Made by a program: the position numbers and the translations under genes
Part shown: positions 25,425 through 34,162 of the stretch, piece after piece
Position numbering within the stretch: the first letter of the stretch is position 1
Layout of the letters: each line of letters starts with the position of its first letter
NCBI GenBank assembly: GCA_036676355.1
Contig: JAKFDA010000045.1
Coordinates: forward strand, 1-40,750
Origin: ZC4RG42 sp036676355
GTDB lineage: Bacteria; Pseudomonadota; Gammaproteobacteria; Burkholderiales; SG8-39
Length of the DNA stretch: 40,750 nt
Direction of reading: 5' to 3'
Notes under the pieces: generated by a model
Database searches by the model: none
The model's input: only the letters and a program-made list of their open reading frames with translations
Told to the model about the DNA's origin: nothing

Positions 25425-26348
25425 ATGCGCATCGCATATGCCGGCACGCCAACGTTCGCCGTGCCCGCGCTGGAGGGCTTGATCGAGGCCGGATATGAGA
25501 TCGCCGGCGTCTGGACACAACCCGATCGTCCGGCTGGTCGTGGCATGAGCCTCGCGCAAAGCGCAGTCAAGAAAGCGGCGCTGAAGCATCAACTCACGCT
25601 TCATCAACCCGTGTCATTAAACGATGAGCACGCACTCGCGGCGGTGCGAGCGTGCGGTGCCGACGCAATGGTCGTGGCGGCATATGGACTGCTGCTGCCG
25701 CCCGTCGTGCTCGACATGTTCCGTTACGGCGCACTCAATATCCACGCCTCGCTGCTACCGCGCTGGCGTGGCGCCGCGCCGATTCATCGTGCGCTGCTTG
25801 CCGGCGATCGCGAAACGGGTGTCTGCATCATGCAAATGGATGCGGGCCTGGATACCGGTGCGGTGTTGATGCGTGAGACGATTGCCATCCAGCCGCAGGA
25901 CACCACCGGCACCTTGCACGACAAGCTTGCGACGCTGGGCGCGCGGATGATCGTTGCCGCGTTGCGGGGCGCTGAGGCCGGCAGCCTGCAGCCGACGCCC
26001 CAGTCCGAGGAAGGCGTGACCTACGCGGCGAAAATCGCCAAAACGGAGGCGCGCATCGACTGGCGTCAGCCGGCCGAGGTCGTGGCGCGGCAGATTCGCG
26101 CCTTCAATCCGTTTCCCGGGGCGAGTGCGCGCTGGCGCCAAACCGATATCAAGCTGTGGCAGGCGCGCGTCGTACCGGGACATGGCGAGCCGGGCATCGT
26201 GCTGCACATGGACGGCGACGCGTTCATCGTTGCGTGCGGAGCCGATGCGGTGGCGATCGAAGTCGCGCAGCGCGCCGGCGGAAAACGTCTAAGGGCGGCC
26301 GAATTCGTGCGCGGAGCGAATCTAGCGGCGGGCGATCGCTTCGAGTAA
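25425..26348 (+). CDS. fmt: Methionyl-tRNA formyltransferase
   Basis: Transfers a formyl group from 10-formyltetrahydrofolate to initiator Met-tRNA. The 307-residue product has the formyltransferase domain with the catalytic Asn105 and His107 (NIHASLLP) and the SLLPRWRGAAPI signature (109-120). The C-terminal tRNA-binding domain begins near residue 205. The ATG at 25425 begins directly with RIAYAGTPTFAVP. It shares an operon with def. Confidence 0.98.
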   Translation: MRIAYAGTPTFAVPALEGLIEAGYEIAGVWTQPDRPAGRGMSLAQSAVKKAALKHQLTLHQPVSLNDEHALAAVRACGADAMVVAAYGLLLPPVVLDMFRYGALNIHASLLPRWRGAAPIHRALLAGDRETGVCIMQMDAGLDTGAVLMRETIAIQPQDTTGTLHDKLATLGARMIVAALRGAEAGSLQPTPQSEEGVTYAAKIAKTEARIDWRQPAEVVARQIRAFNPFPGASARWRQTDIKLWQARVVPGHGEPGIVLHMDGDAFIVACGADAVAIEVAQRAGGKRLRAAEFVRGANLAAGDRFE

Positions 26349-26427
26349 TACAACAACATTGAATTTTTTTGCCGCGACGCCATCTTAAGTCGTGGGCTCC
26401 GGGTTACGGAGCGAGAGGAAAGAAGGA

Positions 26428-27276
26428 ATGATCGGAAACTGGATGAAAACGGGGATCCTGCTGGCGGGGATCGTGGCGCTGTTCGGTGCCATCGGGGGAT
26501 TGATCGGCGGACAACAGGGCATGCTCATCGCGCTGCTTATCGGCGGCGGGATGAATATTTTCGCCTATTGGTTTTCCGACAAGATGGTTCTAAAGCTGTA
26601 TCGGGCGCGTGAAGTCGACGAGACCTCGGCGCCGCAGTTCTACAACATGGTGAAGGAACTCGCACAGCGGGCCGGGTTGCCGATGCCGCGCGTTTATCTG
26701 ATCGACGAAGCGCAGCCGAACGCATTCGCGACCGGGCGCAACCCCGATCACGCTGCGGTCGCTGCGACGACGGGTATTCTGCAACTGCTGTCGGCACGTG
26801 AACTGCGCGGTGTGATGGCGCATGAGCTGACCCACGTGAAGAATCGCGACATTCTGATTTCGACGGTTTCGGCCACCATTGCAGGTGCCATCTCCACTTT
26901 GGCGAACTTCGGCATGTGGTTCGGAATGAGCAATGACAACCGCGAAGGCGGCGGCAATCCCATTCTCGCCATTCTGGTGATGATCATGGCACCGATCGCC
27001 GCGATGCTGATCCAGTTCGCCATTTCGCGTACGCGTGAGTTCGGTGCGGATCGCGGCGGCGCCGAGATTTCCGGTGACCCGCATGCGCTCGCCGACGCGC
27101 TGGCCAAGATCGATCGTTATGCCAGGGGCGTGCCGATGGAAACAGCCGAGCACCACCCTGCCACCGCGCAGATGATGATCATCAACCCGCTTTCCGGCGG
27201 CGGGCTGCGCGGCCTGTTCAGCACACACCCGGCGACCGAAGAGCGCATCATGCGCCTGCGTGCGATGGCGCACTGA
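26428..27276 (+). CDS. htpX: Membrane zinc protease HtpX
   Basis: Inner-membrane M48 metalloprotease that degrades damaged membrane proteins, complementing FtsH. The 282-residue product has two N-terminal membrane helices (about 7-25 and 31-50), the zinc motif HELTH (132-136) with the third ligand Glu further on in the REFGADRGGAE region, and two more helices in the middle. The ATG at 26428 has a GAAGGA site; an in-frame start at 26392 lacks one. A strong terminator lies directly after the gene. Confidence 0.96.
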   Translation: MIGNWMKTGILLAGIVALFGAIGGLIGGQQGMLIALLIGGGMNIFAYWFSDKMVLKLYRAREVDETSAPQFYNMVKELAQRAGLPMPRVYLIDEAQPNAFATGRNPDHAAVAATTGILQLLSARELRGVMAHELTHVKNRDILISTVSATIAGAISTLANFGMWFGMSNDNREGGGNPILAILVMIMAPIAAMLIQFAISRTREFGADRGGAEISGDPHALADALAKIDRYARGVPMETAEHHPATAQMMIINPLSGGGLRGLFSTHPATEERIMRLRAMAH

Positions 27277-27300
27277 TTCCGCGACATTGGTACCATTTCG

Positions 27301-27329
27301 AGCGCCGGATTCGTCCGGCGCTTTTGTTT
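27301..27329 (+). terminator. Rho-independent terminator after htpX
   Basis: GCGCCGGA, tetraloop TTCG, TCCGGCGC followed by TTTTGTTT: a perfect 8-bp GC-rich stem with an extra-stable UUCG loop and a U-tract, 25 bases after the htpX stop. It closes the def-fmt-htpX unit and separates it from rsmB. Confidence 0.92.
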
Positions 27330-27468
27330 GGAACTATCGCCTGCAATGGCCCGGCGGGTCGCCAGCGCTGGCCGTTGTACGAGCGCCGGCGCGACAAAAC
27401 GGCCCGTGGTCTCCCCGCTCGTGACGCCCCTGCTGAAAAACCATGCTTTGGGCCTAGGCGCGCACCGA

Positions 27469-27474
27469 TATAAT
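27469..27474 (+). promoter_or_regulatory. Consensus -10 element immediately before rsmB
   Basis: A perfect TATAAT ends six bases before the rsmB GTG. The matching -35 region is weak (CTTTGG near 27446). Normal spacing would put the transcription start at or next to the GTG, so an mRNA with little or no leader is possible. No ribosome binding site is visible. Confidence 0.45.
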
Positions 27475-27479
27475 CGCGC

Positions 27480-28739
27480 GTGTCTTACGCCCCGCCCCTT
27501 GCCGAAACGCTCGTCGCCAGCAGCCGCATCATCGCCCGCGTATTAGGTGGCGAAAGCCTGTCCGAGGTGATGCCCGCAGGACGGCAGCCTGCCGTGCGGG
27601 ACATCATTTACGGCACGCTGCGGGAGTACGGAATCGCCGATGCCATTCTTGCGCGCCTGCTGCGCCGGCCGGTTACCGACGCTGTCGTTCATGCGCTGTT
27701 GCTTTGCGCCTTGCGGGAATTGCGCCGTGATCGCGCAGCCGCATACACGGTCGTCGATCAGGCAGTGACCGCGTGCGCCGCACTGGGGTTCGCTGCGGCG
27801 AATGGATTGGTCAATGCGGTATTACGCAATTACTTGCGCAAACGAGATGAGCTCGAGCGCCACGCCGTTGCAGGCGAAGTAGGCCGTTATTGCCATCCGC
27901 AGTGGTGGATCGACCGGCTCAGAAAAGCCTATCCCGACGATTGGCAAGATGCGCTGGAGGCGGGCAATATGCATCCGCCGATGACGCTGCGCGTCAATCG
28001 ACGACGCGTGGAGCGCGACGTCTACTTGCAACGATTGCATGCCGCAGGTATCGATGCCGATGCAATCGGCACAAGTGGCGTACGACTCGCAAGGCCGATG
28101 CCGGTGAGCGAGCTGCCGGGTTTTGCCGCGGGGGAAATCTCGGTGCAGGACGCCGCGGCGCAGTGCGCCGCTTCGTTGCTCGCGCTTGCTGATGGAATGT
28201 TGGTACTTGATGCCTGTGCGGCACCGGGCGGCAAAGCCGGCCACATACTGGAGAGCGCCGATGTTCGCCTGGTTGCGCTCGACCGCGATCGGACGCGCGC
28301 GCAGCGTATCGAACAGAATCTCGCTCGGCTGGACCTCGCCGCGGACGTGCGCGTGGCGGATGCAAGAAAGGTCGACGAGTGGTGGGACGGCGCGTTATTC
28401 GATCGGATTCTGCTGGATGCGCCGTGTACCGGTTCCGGCGTGGTACGTCGCCATCCGGATATCAAATGGCTGCGCCGGGAAGCGGACGTGGCAAGCTTTG
28501 CCGGACAGCAGCGACAACTGCTGGAGGCGCTTTGGCGAGTGCTCGCGCCCGGTGGTAAATTTCTTTATGCCACGTGCTCCGTCTTCCCGGAAGAGAACCG
28601 TTTGCAGATCGCCGATTTTCTCGCGCAGCATCCGACAGCGCGATTGCTGCCTACGTCGCTGCCGCGCCACGGGCAGTTGTTGCCCGATGCCGAGCGCGAT
28701 GGGTTCTACTACGCCCTGCTTGAAAAAACCCGAGGATAA
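27480..28739 (+). CDS. rsmB: 16S rRNA (cytosine-5) methyltransferase RsmB
   Basis: Makes m5C967 in 16S rRNA using S-adenosylmethionine. The 419-residue product has an N-terminal NusB-like domain (about 1-130) and a Rossmann methyltransferase domain with the cofactor site CAAPGGKAGHI. The two catalytic Cys are Cys316 in DAPCTGSG and Cys366 in ATCSVFPEEN. The start is GTG at 27480; an internal start would cut into the NusB-like domain. No ribosome binding site precedes it, and a TATAAT lies just upstream. Confidence 0.95.
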   Translation: MSYAPPLAETLVASSRIIARVLGGESLSEVMPAGRQPAVRDIIYGTLREYGIADAILARLLRRPVTDAVVHALLLCALRELRRDRAAAYTVVDQAVTACAALGFAAANGLVNAVLRNYLRKRDELERHAVAGEVGRYCHPQWWIDRLRKAYPDDWQDALEAGNMHPPMTLRVNRRRVERDVYLQRLHAAGIDADAIGTSGVRLARPMPVSELPGFAAGEISVQDAAAQCAASLLALADGMLVLDACAAPGGKAGHILESADVRLVALDRDRTRAQRIEQNLARLDLAADVRVADARKVDEWWDGALFDRILLDAPCTGSGVVRRHPDIKWLRREADVASFAGQQRQLLEALWRVLAPGGKFLYATCSVFPEENRLQIADFLAQHPTARLLPTSLPRHGQLLPDAERDGFYYALLEKTRG

Positions 28740-28753
28740 AGGTCTTGCCGTTC

Positions 28754-29368
28754 ATGGACGAACAGATCCGCCCAGTTGCGCTTGATAACGGCATGAAGCG
28801 TTTGCGGGGTTTCGTCGTCGCCGTCCTGCTCGCAGTGTTCGCGGTGGCGGTATGGGCGAACGAGATCGGCATCAGTAATGCCTCTCTGTTACCGGCGGAC
28901 GACGGCGGCTACATACTATCCGCGGATTTCGATTTGACGTTGAGTCATCGACTTGAGGATGCGCTGAGCGAAGGTGTACCGCTATATTTCGCGTTCGATT
29001 TCGAATGCTATCGCCCGCGCTGGTATTGGTTCGATGCCACGGTGGCAAAGAAAACGCATCAGGCGCGTTTATCCTTCCATGCATTGACGCGCACATATCG
29101 GCTTAGTACCGGCGCGCTGCACCAGAGTTTTGCTACCGCGGAGGATGCCGTGCGCGCGCTGAGTACGGTGCGCAGCTGGCATGTCCTGAATCCGGATGAC
29201 CTGCGTCCGAACACCAGCTACGAAGTCGCCGTTCGCATGGCGCTCGACGTCGATCAGTTGCCCAAGCCGTTTCAGGTTAGCGCGCTGACCAATCGCGACT
29301 GGACGCTCAGTTCACGCTGGGAACGCTGGGGCTTTGCCACCGACTCCGACGGGAAGATCGTGCGATGA
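28754..29368 (+). CDS. DUF4390 domain exported protein
   Basis: A protein of unknown function of the DUF4390 type, regularly encoded directly before NtrY-like kinases in betaproteobacteria. From ATG 28754 it has 204 residues; an AGGT site supports this start, while ATG 28793 (MKRLRGFVV) would give a shorter, more classical signal peptide. The hydrophobic segment FVVAVLLAVFAVAVWA ends in a likely cleavage site, so the mature part is periplasmic. Its stop overlaps the kinase start (ATGA), which suggests a linked function, perhaps in signal sensing; that is inference. Confidence 0.85.
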   Translation: MDEQIRPVALDNGMKRLRGFVVAVLLAVFAVAVWANEIGISNASLLPADDGGYILSADFDLTLSHRLEDALSEGVPLYFAFDFECYRPRWYWFDATVAKKTHQARLSFHALTRTYRLSTGALHQSFATAEDAVRALSTVRSWHVLNPDDLRPNTSYEVAVRMALDVDQLPKPFQVSALTNRDWTLSSRWERWGFATDSDGKIVR

Positions 29369-31446
29369 GATATCTGCTCATCGCCAGCGGCGCCCTCGGC
29401 GGCATCCTGCTTTTTCTGCTCGCCGCGGCGAGCGCGGATTCGTCGCTGTTCGCCGGACATTATCCGCTGCTGCTGATCCTCAATGGCGTCATCGCGGTCG
29501 CGTTGGTCGGCCTGGTGATCTATCAGTTGGTCACGTTGCGACGTGCGCTCAAGGCACGCGTGTTCGGCTCTCGTCTGACCTTGCGGTTCCTGCTTGTTTT
29601 CGTCCTGATGGCGGCGTTGCCAGGTGCGCTGGTCTATACCGTATCGGTGCAGTTTCTCGCCAAGAGCATCGAGTCCTGGTTCGACGTGCGGGTCGATGCG
29701 GCGCTGGAATCCGGGCTCGATCTCGGCCGCACCGTGCTGAACAGCATGCTCAACGATTTACGCAGCAAAGCACGCACGATCTCGTTGGAACTGGGCGATG
29801 CGCCCGCGCAGCAGCAGGCAAGCATGCTCAACCGGTTGCGCGAACAGACGGGAGTGGAGGACGCGCTGGTGGCGACGACGAGCGGCTTCGTTCTTTCGAG
29901 TGCCAGCCGATCGCCGACGCAACTTCTGCCCGAGGCGCCGCCGCTTTCGGTTTTGCGCCAGGTTCGCCAGGGACGGGATTATGCCGCCATCGAGCCCGCA
30001 GGCGAGCGCGGCCTGTTGATGCGGGTGGTGGTGCCGTTGCCGACCACCGCATGGGTTGAAGACAATCGCTTGCTGCAACTCGTTGAACCCGTTCCGCCGT
30101 CGTTGGCCGAGAGCGCGGAAACGGTGCAGGCGGTCTATCGCGACTACAAGGAGTTGTCGTTGTTGCGCGTCGGCCTGAAGCGCATCTACATCCTGACGCT
30201 CACGCTTGCCTTGCTGCTGGCGCTGTTTACCGCCATTGCGCTTGCGTTCATTCTCAGTCGGCGATTGTCGACGCCGTTGGCGGTGCTCGCGGAAGCGACA
30301 CAGGATGTGGCGCGCGGCGATTTCACCCGTCGCGCCAAGATCACCAGTCGCGACGAACTGGGCGTGCTGACCAAGTCCTTCAACAGCATGACCGACCAGT
30401 TGGGCGAAGCGCGTGCCGCCGCCGAGCGCAATCGTGCCCAGGTGGAGAACGCAAAGGCCTATCTGGAAAACATTCTGGCGACGCTATCGGCGGGAGTGAT
30501 GACTTTCGACGACACGTTCCGCCTGCAGGTGGCGAATGCGAGCGCCGAGGCGATACTCAAGGACGCCCTCGTTCCCGGCCAGCCGTTGTCCGGGTCTGCC
30601 GCACTGATCGCGCTGGCGAGATTGGTGCGCAACTGTTTCGAAACGGCGAATGAGTCATCGTGGCAGCAGGAGCTGGAATTGCCGGGCCGCGATCAGGTTC
30701 TGCTGGTGCGCGGCTCGTTGTTGCCGCATGCACTGGGCTATGTAGTCGTGTTCGACGATATCACCCAGTTGATCGCCGCGCAGCGCGCGACCGCGTGGGC
30801 GGAAGTGGCGCGACGGCTGGCGCACGAAATCAAGAATCCGCTCACGCCCATCCAGTTGTCCGCCGAGCGCTTGCAGCACAAACTCGCCGACAAGCTCGAT
30901 GCCGCCGATGCCGCCGCGCTGGAGCGCGCCACCGGCACCATCGTCGCGCAAGTCGCCGCGATGAAATCGATGGTCGATGAGTTCCGTAACTATTCACGCC
31001 TGCCGGCGCCGACGCTCGCGGCGCTCGATCTCAACCAACTGGTGGGCGACGTGCTTGCTTTATATGAACATACGTCCGGCCGTTTTGTCATCGATCTCGC
31101 AGACGGTCTGCCACCGGTGCGCGGCGACGCCAGCCAGTTGCGCCAGGTAATCCATAATCTGTTGCGAAATGCGGAGGATGCCTTGCATGGCCACGCCGAA
31201 CCGCGTATTGAAATCCGTACCGAGGCGGTCGGCGATCGCGTGCGCCTGTCGGTGCGAGACAACGGTGGCGGTTTCGCCGAGTCGGTCATGAAGCGGGCGT
31301 TCGAACCGTATGTGACGACCAAACCGAAGGGTACGGGTCTGGGCCTGGCGATCGTCAAGAAGATCATCGACGAACACCATGGAACAGTGAGTTTGGAAAA
31401 CAAGGAAGGCGCGGCGGTGACCATCGCCCTGCCCCGTGCAGCATGA
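29365..31446 (+). CDS. NtrY-like membrane sensor histidine kinase
   Basis: A 693-residue sensor kinase. Membrane helices are predicted at about 5-22, 32-55 and 72-95, then a periplasmic region (about 96-272) and another helix (274-298), followed by HAMP (about 298-350), a PAS-like domain (about 365-470), HisKA and HATPase. The phosphorylated His is His487 in RRLAHEIKNPLTPIQ. ATP-lid motifs are N-box HNLLRNAEDA (597-606), DNGGGF (632-637) and KGTGLGLAIVKK (655-666). This architecture is that of NtrY. The gene is translationally coupled to the DUF4390 gene and is followed by its regulator after 27 bases. Confidence 0.92.
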   Translation: MRYLLIASGALGGILLFLLAAASADSSLFAGHYPLLLILNGVIAVALVGLVIYQLVTLRRALKARVFGSRLTLRFLLVFVLMAALPGALVYTVSVQFLAKSIESWFDVRVDAALESGLDLGRTVLNSMLNDLRSKARTISLELGDAPAQQQASMLNRLREQTGVEDALVATTSGFVLSSASRSPTQLLPEAPPLSVLRQVRQGRDYAAIEPAGERGLLMRVVVPLPTTAWVEDNRLLQLVEPVPPSLAESAETVQAVYRDYKELSLLRVGLKRIYILTLTLALLLALFTAIALAFILSRRLSTPLAVLAEATQDVARGDFTRRAKITSRDELGVLTKSFNSMTDQLGEARAAAERNRAQVENAKAYLENILATLSAGVMTFDDTFRLQVANASAEAILKDALVPGQPLSGSAALIALARLVRNCFETANESSWQQELELPGRDQVLLVRGSLLPHALGYVVVFDDITQLIAAQRATAWAEVARRLAHEIKNPLTPIQLSAERLQHKLADKLDAADAAALERATGTIVAQVAAMKSMVDEFRNYSRLPAPTLAALDLNQLVGDVLALYEHTSGRFVIDLADGLPPVRGDASQLRQVIHNLLRNAEDALHGHAEPRIEIRTEAVGDRVRLSVRDNGGGFAESVMKRAFEPYVTTKPKGTGLGLAIVKKIIDEHHGTVSLENKEGAAVTIALPRAA

Positions 31447-31473
31447 GTTCGCCGGTGAGGGTGAGCGACTGAT

Positions 31474-32721
31474 ATGGCAACGATACTTGTGGTCGATGAT
31501 GAAATCGGCATACGTGAGCTGCTGTCCGAAATACTGGCTGACGAGGGACACACCGTACGTCTGGCCGAGAACGCGGCCAGCGCGCGCGAGCAGCGTAATC
31601 GCGCGCGGCCGGATCTCGTACTGCTCGACATATGGATGCCGGATATCGACGGCATTTCCCTCCTTAAGGAATGGGCGGCAGCCGGTCAGCTGACTATGCC
31701 CGTGGTCATGATGTCGGGTCATGCCACAATCGACACCGCGGTCGAAGCGACACGCATTGGTGCGATGGAATTCCTGGAAAAGCCGATCGCGATGCAAAAG
31801 CTGCTCGCGACCGTCAAGCGTGCGTTGCGCGCCTCGGAGCCGCAAACCTACGCGCGGTTTGCCCCCCTCAACATCGGTCGCTCGCCGGCCATCACCGATT
31901 TACGCAGGCGTCTGGCCCAGTACGCACAGGTCAATACGCCGCTGTTGCTGCGCGGCGAAGCCGGTGCGATGGCCGAACTGTATGCGCGTGCGCTTCATCA
32001 GCCGGGCATGCCGTTCGTCGTCGCCGGTTCCGCGCTGTCCGAAGCGCCGCAACCCTTGCTCGCCCAGGCGGCCGGTGGCGTGCTGTTTGTCGATGAACTG
32101 GGCGCGCTATCCAAGGCGCAGCAACGCGGCCTGGCCTTTCTCGTCCCGCATGCCGAGCGGCAAAAGGTCCGGCTCGTGTGCTTTACCACCTACGCACATC
32201 GTCAACTGGTAGTGGATTGCGGGCTGGATGAAGGATTGCTGGCGCATGTGTCCCAACTTGTGCTCGCGCTGCCTCCGCTGCGGTCGCAGGCCGAAGATAT
32301 CCCTGACCTTGCTACGAGCCTTTTGACGCAACTGATCGAGACGCGTGTGAGTCCGCCGCGCAGCTTTACCGTTGCTGCGTTGAACCTGCTGCGGCAGCAT
32401 CCGTGGTTGCGCAACCTGGAGGAATTGCACCAGGTCGTGCGCAGTGCGGCGCTCACTGCGCTGGACGGCGAAATCAGTGCAGAAGATGTGCAGCGTGTGC
32501 TGCCGCCTCCGCCGCCGCAGGAGTCCGTGCCGCTTGCAGCCGGACTGCTCGATCTGCCGCTGCGCGAAGCGCGCGAAGAATTCGAGCGTACCTACTTTGA
32601 GCATCATCTCGCGCATGACGTCTCGATGAGTCGGCTGGCGGAGAAAAGCGGCCTGGAGCGCACGCACCTTTATCGCAAGCTGAAGGCGCTCGGATTGCAC
32701 GCCGGAAAAAAGGAAGAATAA
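31474..32721 (+). CDS. NtrX-like response regulator with degenerate AAA+ domain
   Basis: A 415-residue regulator. The receiver domain (1-120) is intact: acidic pair Asp8-Asp9, phosphoacceptor Asp52, Ser81 and Lys103. The C-terminus (about 365-410) has a Fis-type helix-turn-helix (MSRLAEKSGLERTHLYRKLKALGL). The middle resembles a sigma-54 activator AAA+ domain but is decayed: the Walker A position reads GEAGAMA (161-167) without GK-S/T, and no GAFTGA loop is present. Walker B LFVDE (204-208) remains. It probably cannot hydrolyse ATP or activate sigma-54 and may act as a plain DNA-binding regulator. It is the partner of the kinase just upstream. Confidence 0.9.
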   Translation: MATILVVDDEIGIRELLSEILADEGHTVRLAENAASAREQRNRARPDLVLLDIWMPDIDGISLLKEWAAAGQLTMPVVMMSGHATIDTAVEATRIGAMEFLEKPIAMQKLLATVKRALRASEPQTYARFAPLNIGRSPAITDLRRRLAQYAQVNTPLLLRGEAGAMAELYARALHQPGMPFVVAGSALSEAPQPLLAQAAGGVLFVDELGALSKAQQRGLAFLVPHAERQKVRLVCFTTYAHRQLVVDCGLDEGLLAHVSQLVLALPPLRSQAEDIPDLATSLLTQLIETRVSPPRSFTVAALNLLRQHPWLRNLEELHQVVRSAALTALDGEISAEDVQRVLPPPPPQESVPLAAGLLDLPLREAREEFERTYFEHHLAHDVSMSRLAEKSGLERTHLYRKLKALGLHAGKKEE

Positions 32722-32733
32722 CGGGAGCGCGTT

Positions 32734-34158
32734 TTGAAAATTGTCATCCTAGGGGCCGGGCAAGTGGGCTCCACGCTGGCGGAAAGTCTGGCATCCGAAA
32801 AGAACGACATCACGGTGGTCGACGTGGAGTCTGCGCGGTTGCGCGACCTGCAGGACCGATTCGATCTGCGCACCGTGGTCGGCAGCGCGGCACATCCGGA
32901 AACGTTGATCGAAGCCGGCGTTGAAGACGCCGACATGCTGATCGCGGTCACGCAATCGGATGAGACGAACCTGGTTGCCTGTCGTATCGCCGCGCAGCTC
33001 TACAACGTACCCACCAAGATCGCGCGTATCCGTACTCCGGGTTTTCTCAGCCGGCCGGAGCTGCTCGAAGGCGGTGGTTTCAATGTCGACCATGCCATCT
33101 GTCCCGAGGCCGTTCTTACCGAGTACATCGTGCGGCTGATCGAATTTCCGGAAGCCTTGCAGGTTCTGGATTTCGCTGATGGATTGTTGACCATGGTTGT
33201 AGTGAGAGCCGTCAAGGGCGGTCCGCTGGTCGGACATCCGCTGAAGGACCTGCGGCGACACGCCCCGCATGTGGATGCGCGGATCATCGCCATTTTTCGC
33301 GGAGACGAAGCAACCATTCCGGACGGCGACACCGTCGTGCTGCACGGTGACGAAGTGTTCTTCCTTGCCCCCACCGACCACATCCGTCAGGTGATGCGCG
33401 AGTTGCGCAAAATGGACAAACCCGTGAGGCGGCTGATGATTGCGGGAGGCGGCAACATCGGGGTCCGTCTCGCGCGCGCGCTCGAGGACGACTATCAGGT
33501 CAAGCTCATCGAACGGAACAAGCAGCGAGCCGAATTCGTCGCCAACGCGTTGAACAAGGTGCTCGTTCTACAGGGCGATGCGACCGACGAGGAGTTGCTC
33601 GAATCGGAGAACATCGATGACATGGATCTCTTCCTTGCGCTGACGAACGACGACGAGAACAACATCATGTCCGCGTTGCTGGCCAAACGTATGGGCGCGC
33701 GTCGCGTCGTGGCATTGATCAATAGGCGCGCTTACGCCGATCTGGTGCAGGGAGGTCAGATCGATATCGCGTTGTCCCCGGCGCAGGCGACCATCGGCAA
33801 ATTGCTACAGCACATCCGGCGCGCCGACGTCGTCGCGGTGCACAGCCTGCGCCGCGGCGCGGCCGAGGCGCTCGAGTTGGTTGCGCATGGCGACGAACAT
33901 AGTTGCAAGGTGATCGGCAAGCGGATCGAAGAGATTTCGCTGCCGCGCGAAGCGACGATCGGTGCGATCGTGCGCAAGCGTGCGGCGGTGCAAAGCGAAC
34001 GCGTCGATGTCGCAACAACGGAACAAGTGTCCGAAGTCATCATGGCGCATCACGATACGGTGATTCAATCGGGCGATCACGTCATCATGTTCGTTGCGAA
34101 CAAGCGCATGGTGCCAAAAATCGAGAAGCTGTTCCAGGTCGGTTTCAGCTTTATCTGA
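32734..34158 (+). CDS. trkA: Trk potassium uptake regulatory protein TrkA
   Basis: Peripheral NAD(H)/nucleotide-binding protein that gates the TrkH channel. The 474-residue product is a tandem of two RCK_N-RCK_C units: the first Rossmann motif is GAGQVG (residues 7-12) and the second GGGNIG (near 239). The start is TTG at 32734 with a GGGAG site; no ATG is suitably placed, and the N-terminus MKIVILGAGQVG matches TrkA directly. It is 12 bases downstream of the regulator gene and just ahead of trkH. Confidence 0.97.
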   Translation: MKIVILGAGQVGSTLAESLASEKNDITVVDVESARLRDLQDRFDLRTVVGSAAHPETLIEAGVEDADMLIAVTQSDETNLVACRIAAQLYNVPTKIARIRTPGFLSRPELLEGGGFNVDHAICPEAVLTEYIVRLIEFPEALQVLDFADGLLTMVVVRAVKGGPLVGHPLKDLRRHAPHVDARIIAIFRGDEATIPDGDTVVLHGDEVFFLAPTDHIRQVMRELRKMDKPVRRLMIAGGGNIGVRLARALEDDYQVKLIERNKQRAEFVANALNKVLVLQGDATDEELLESENIDDMDLFLALTNDDENNIMSALLAKRMGARRVVALINRRAYADLVQGGQIDIALSPAQATIGKLLQHIRRADVVAVHSLRRGAAEALELVAHGDEHSCKVIGKRIEEISLPREATIGAIVRKRAAVQSERVDVATTEQVSEVIMAHHDTVIQSGDHVIMFVANKRMVPKIEKLFQVGFSFI

Positions 34159-34162
34159 ACGC

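Noticed and set aside
26833..26838. CACGTG core inside htpX as a third parS site
   Set aside because: Only the core fits; about five of 16 positions differ from parS. Other CACGTG cores at 28571 and 37060 fail in the same way.
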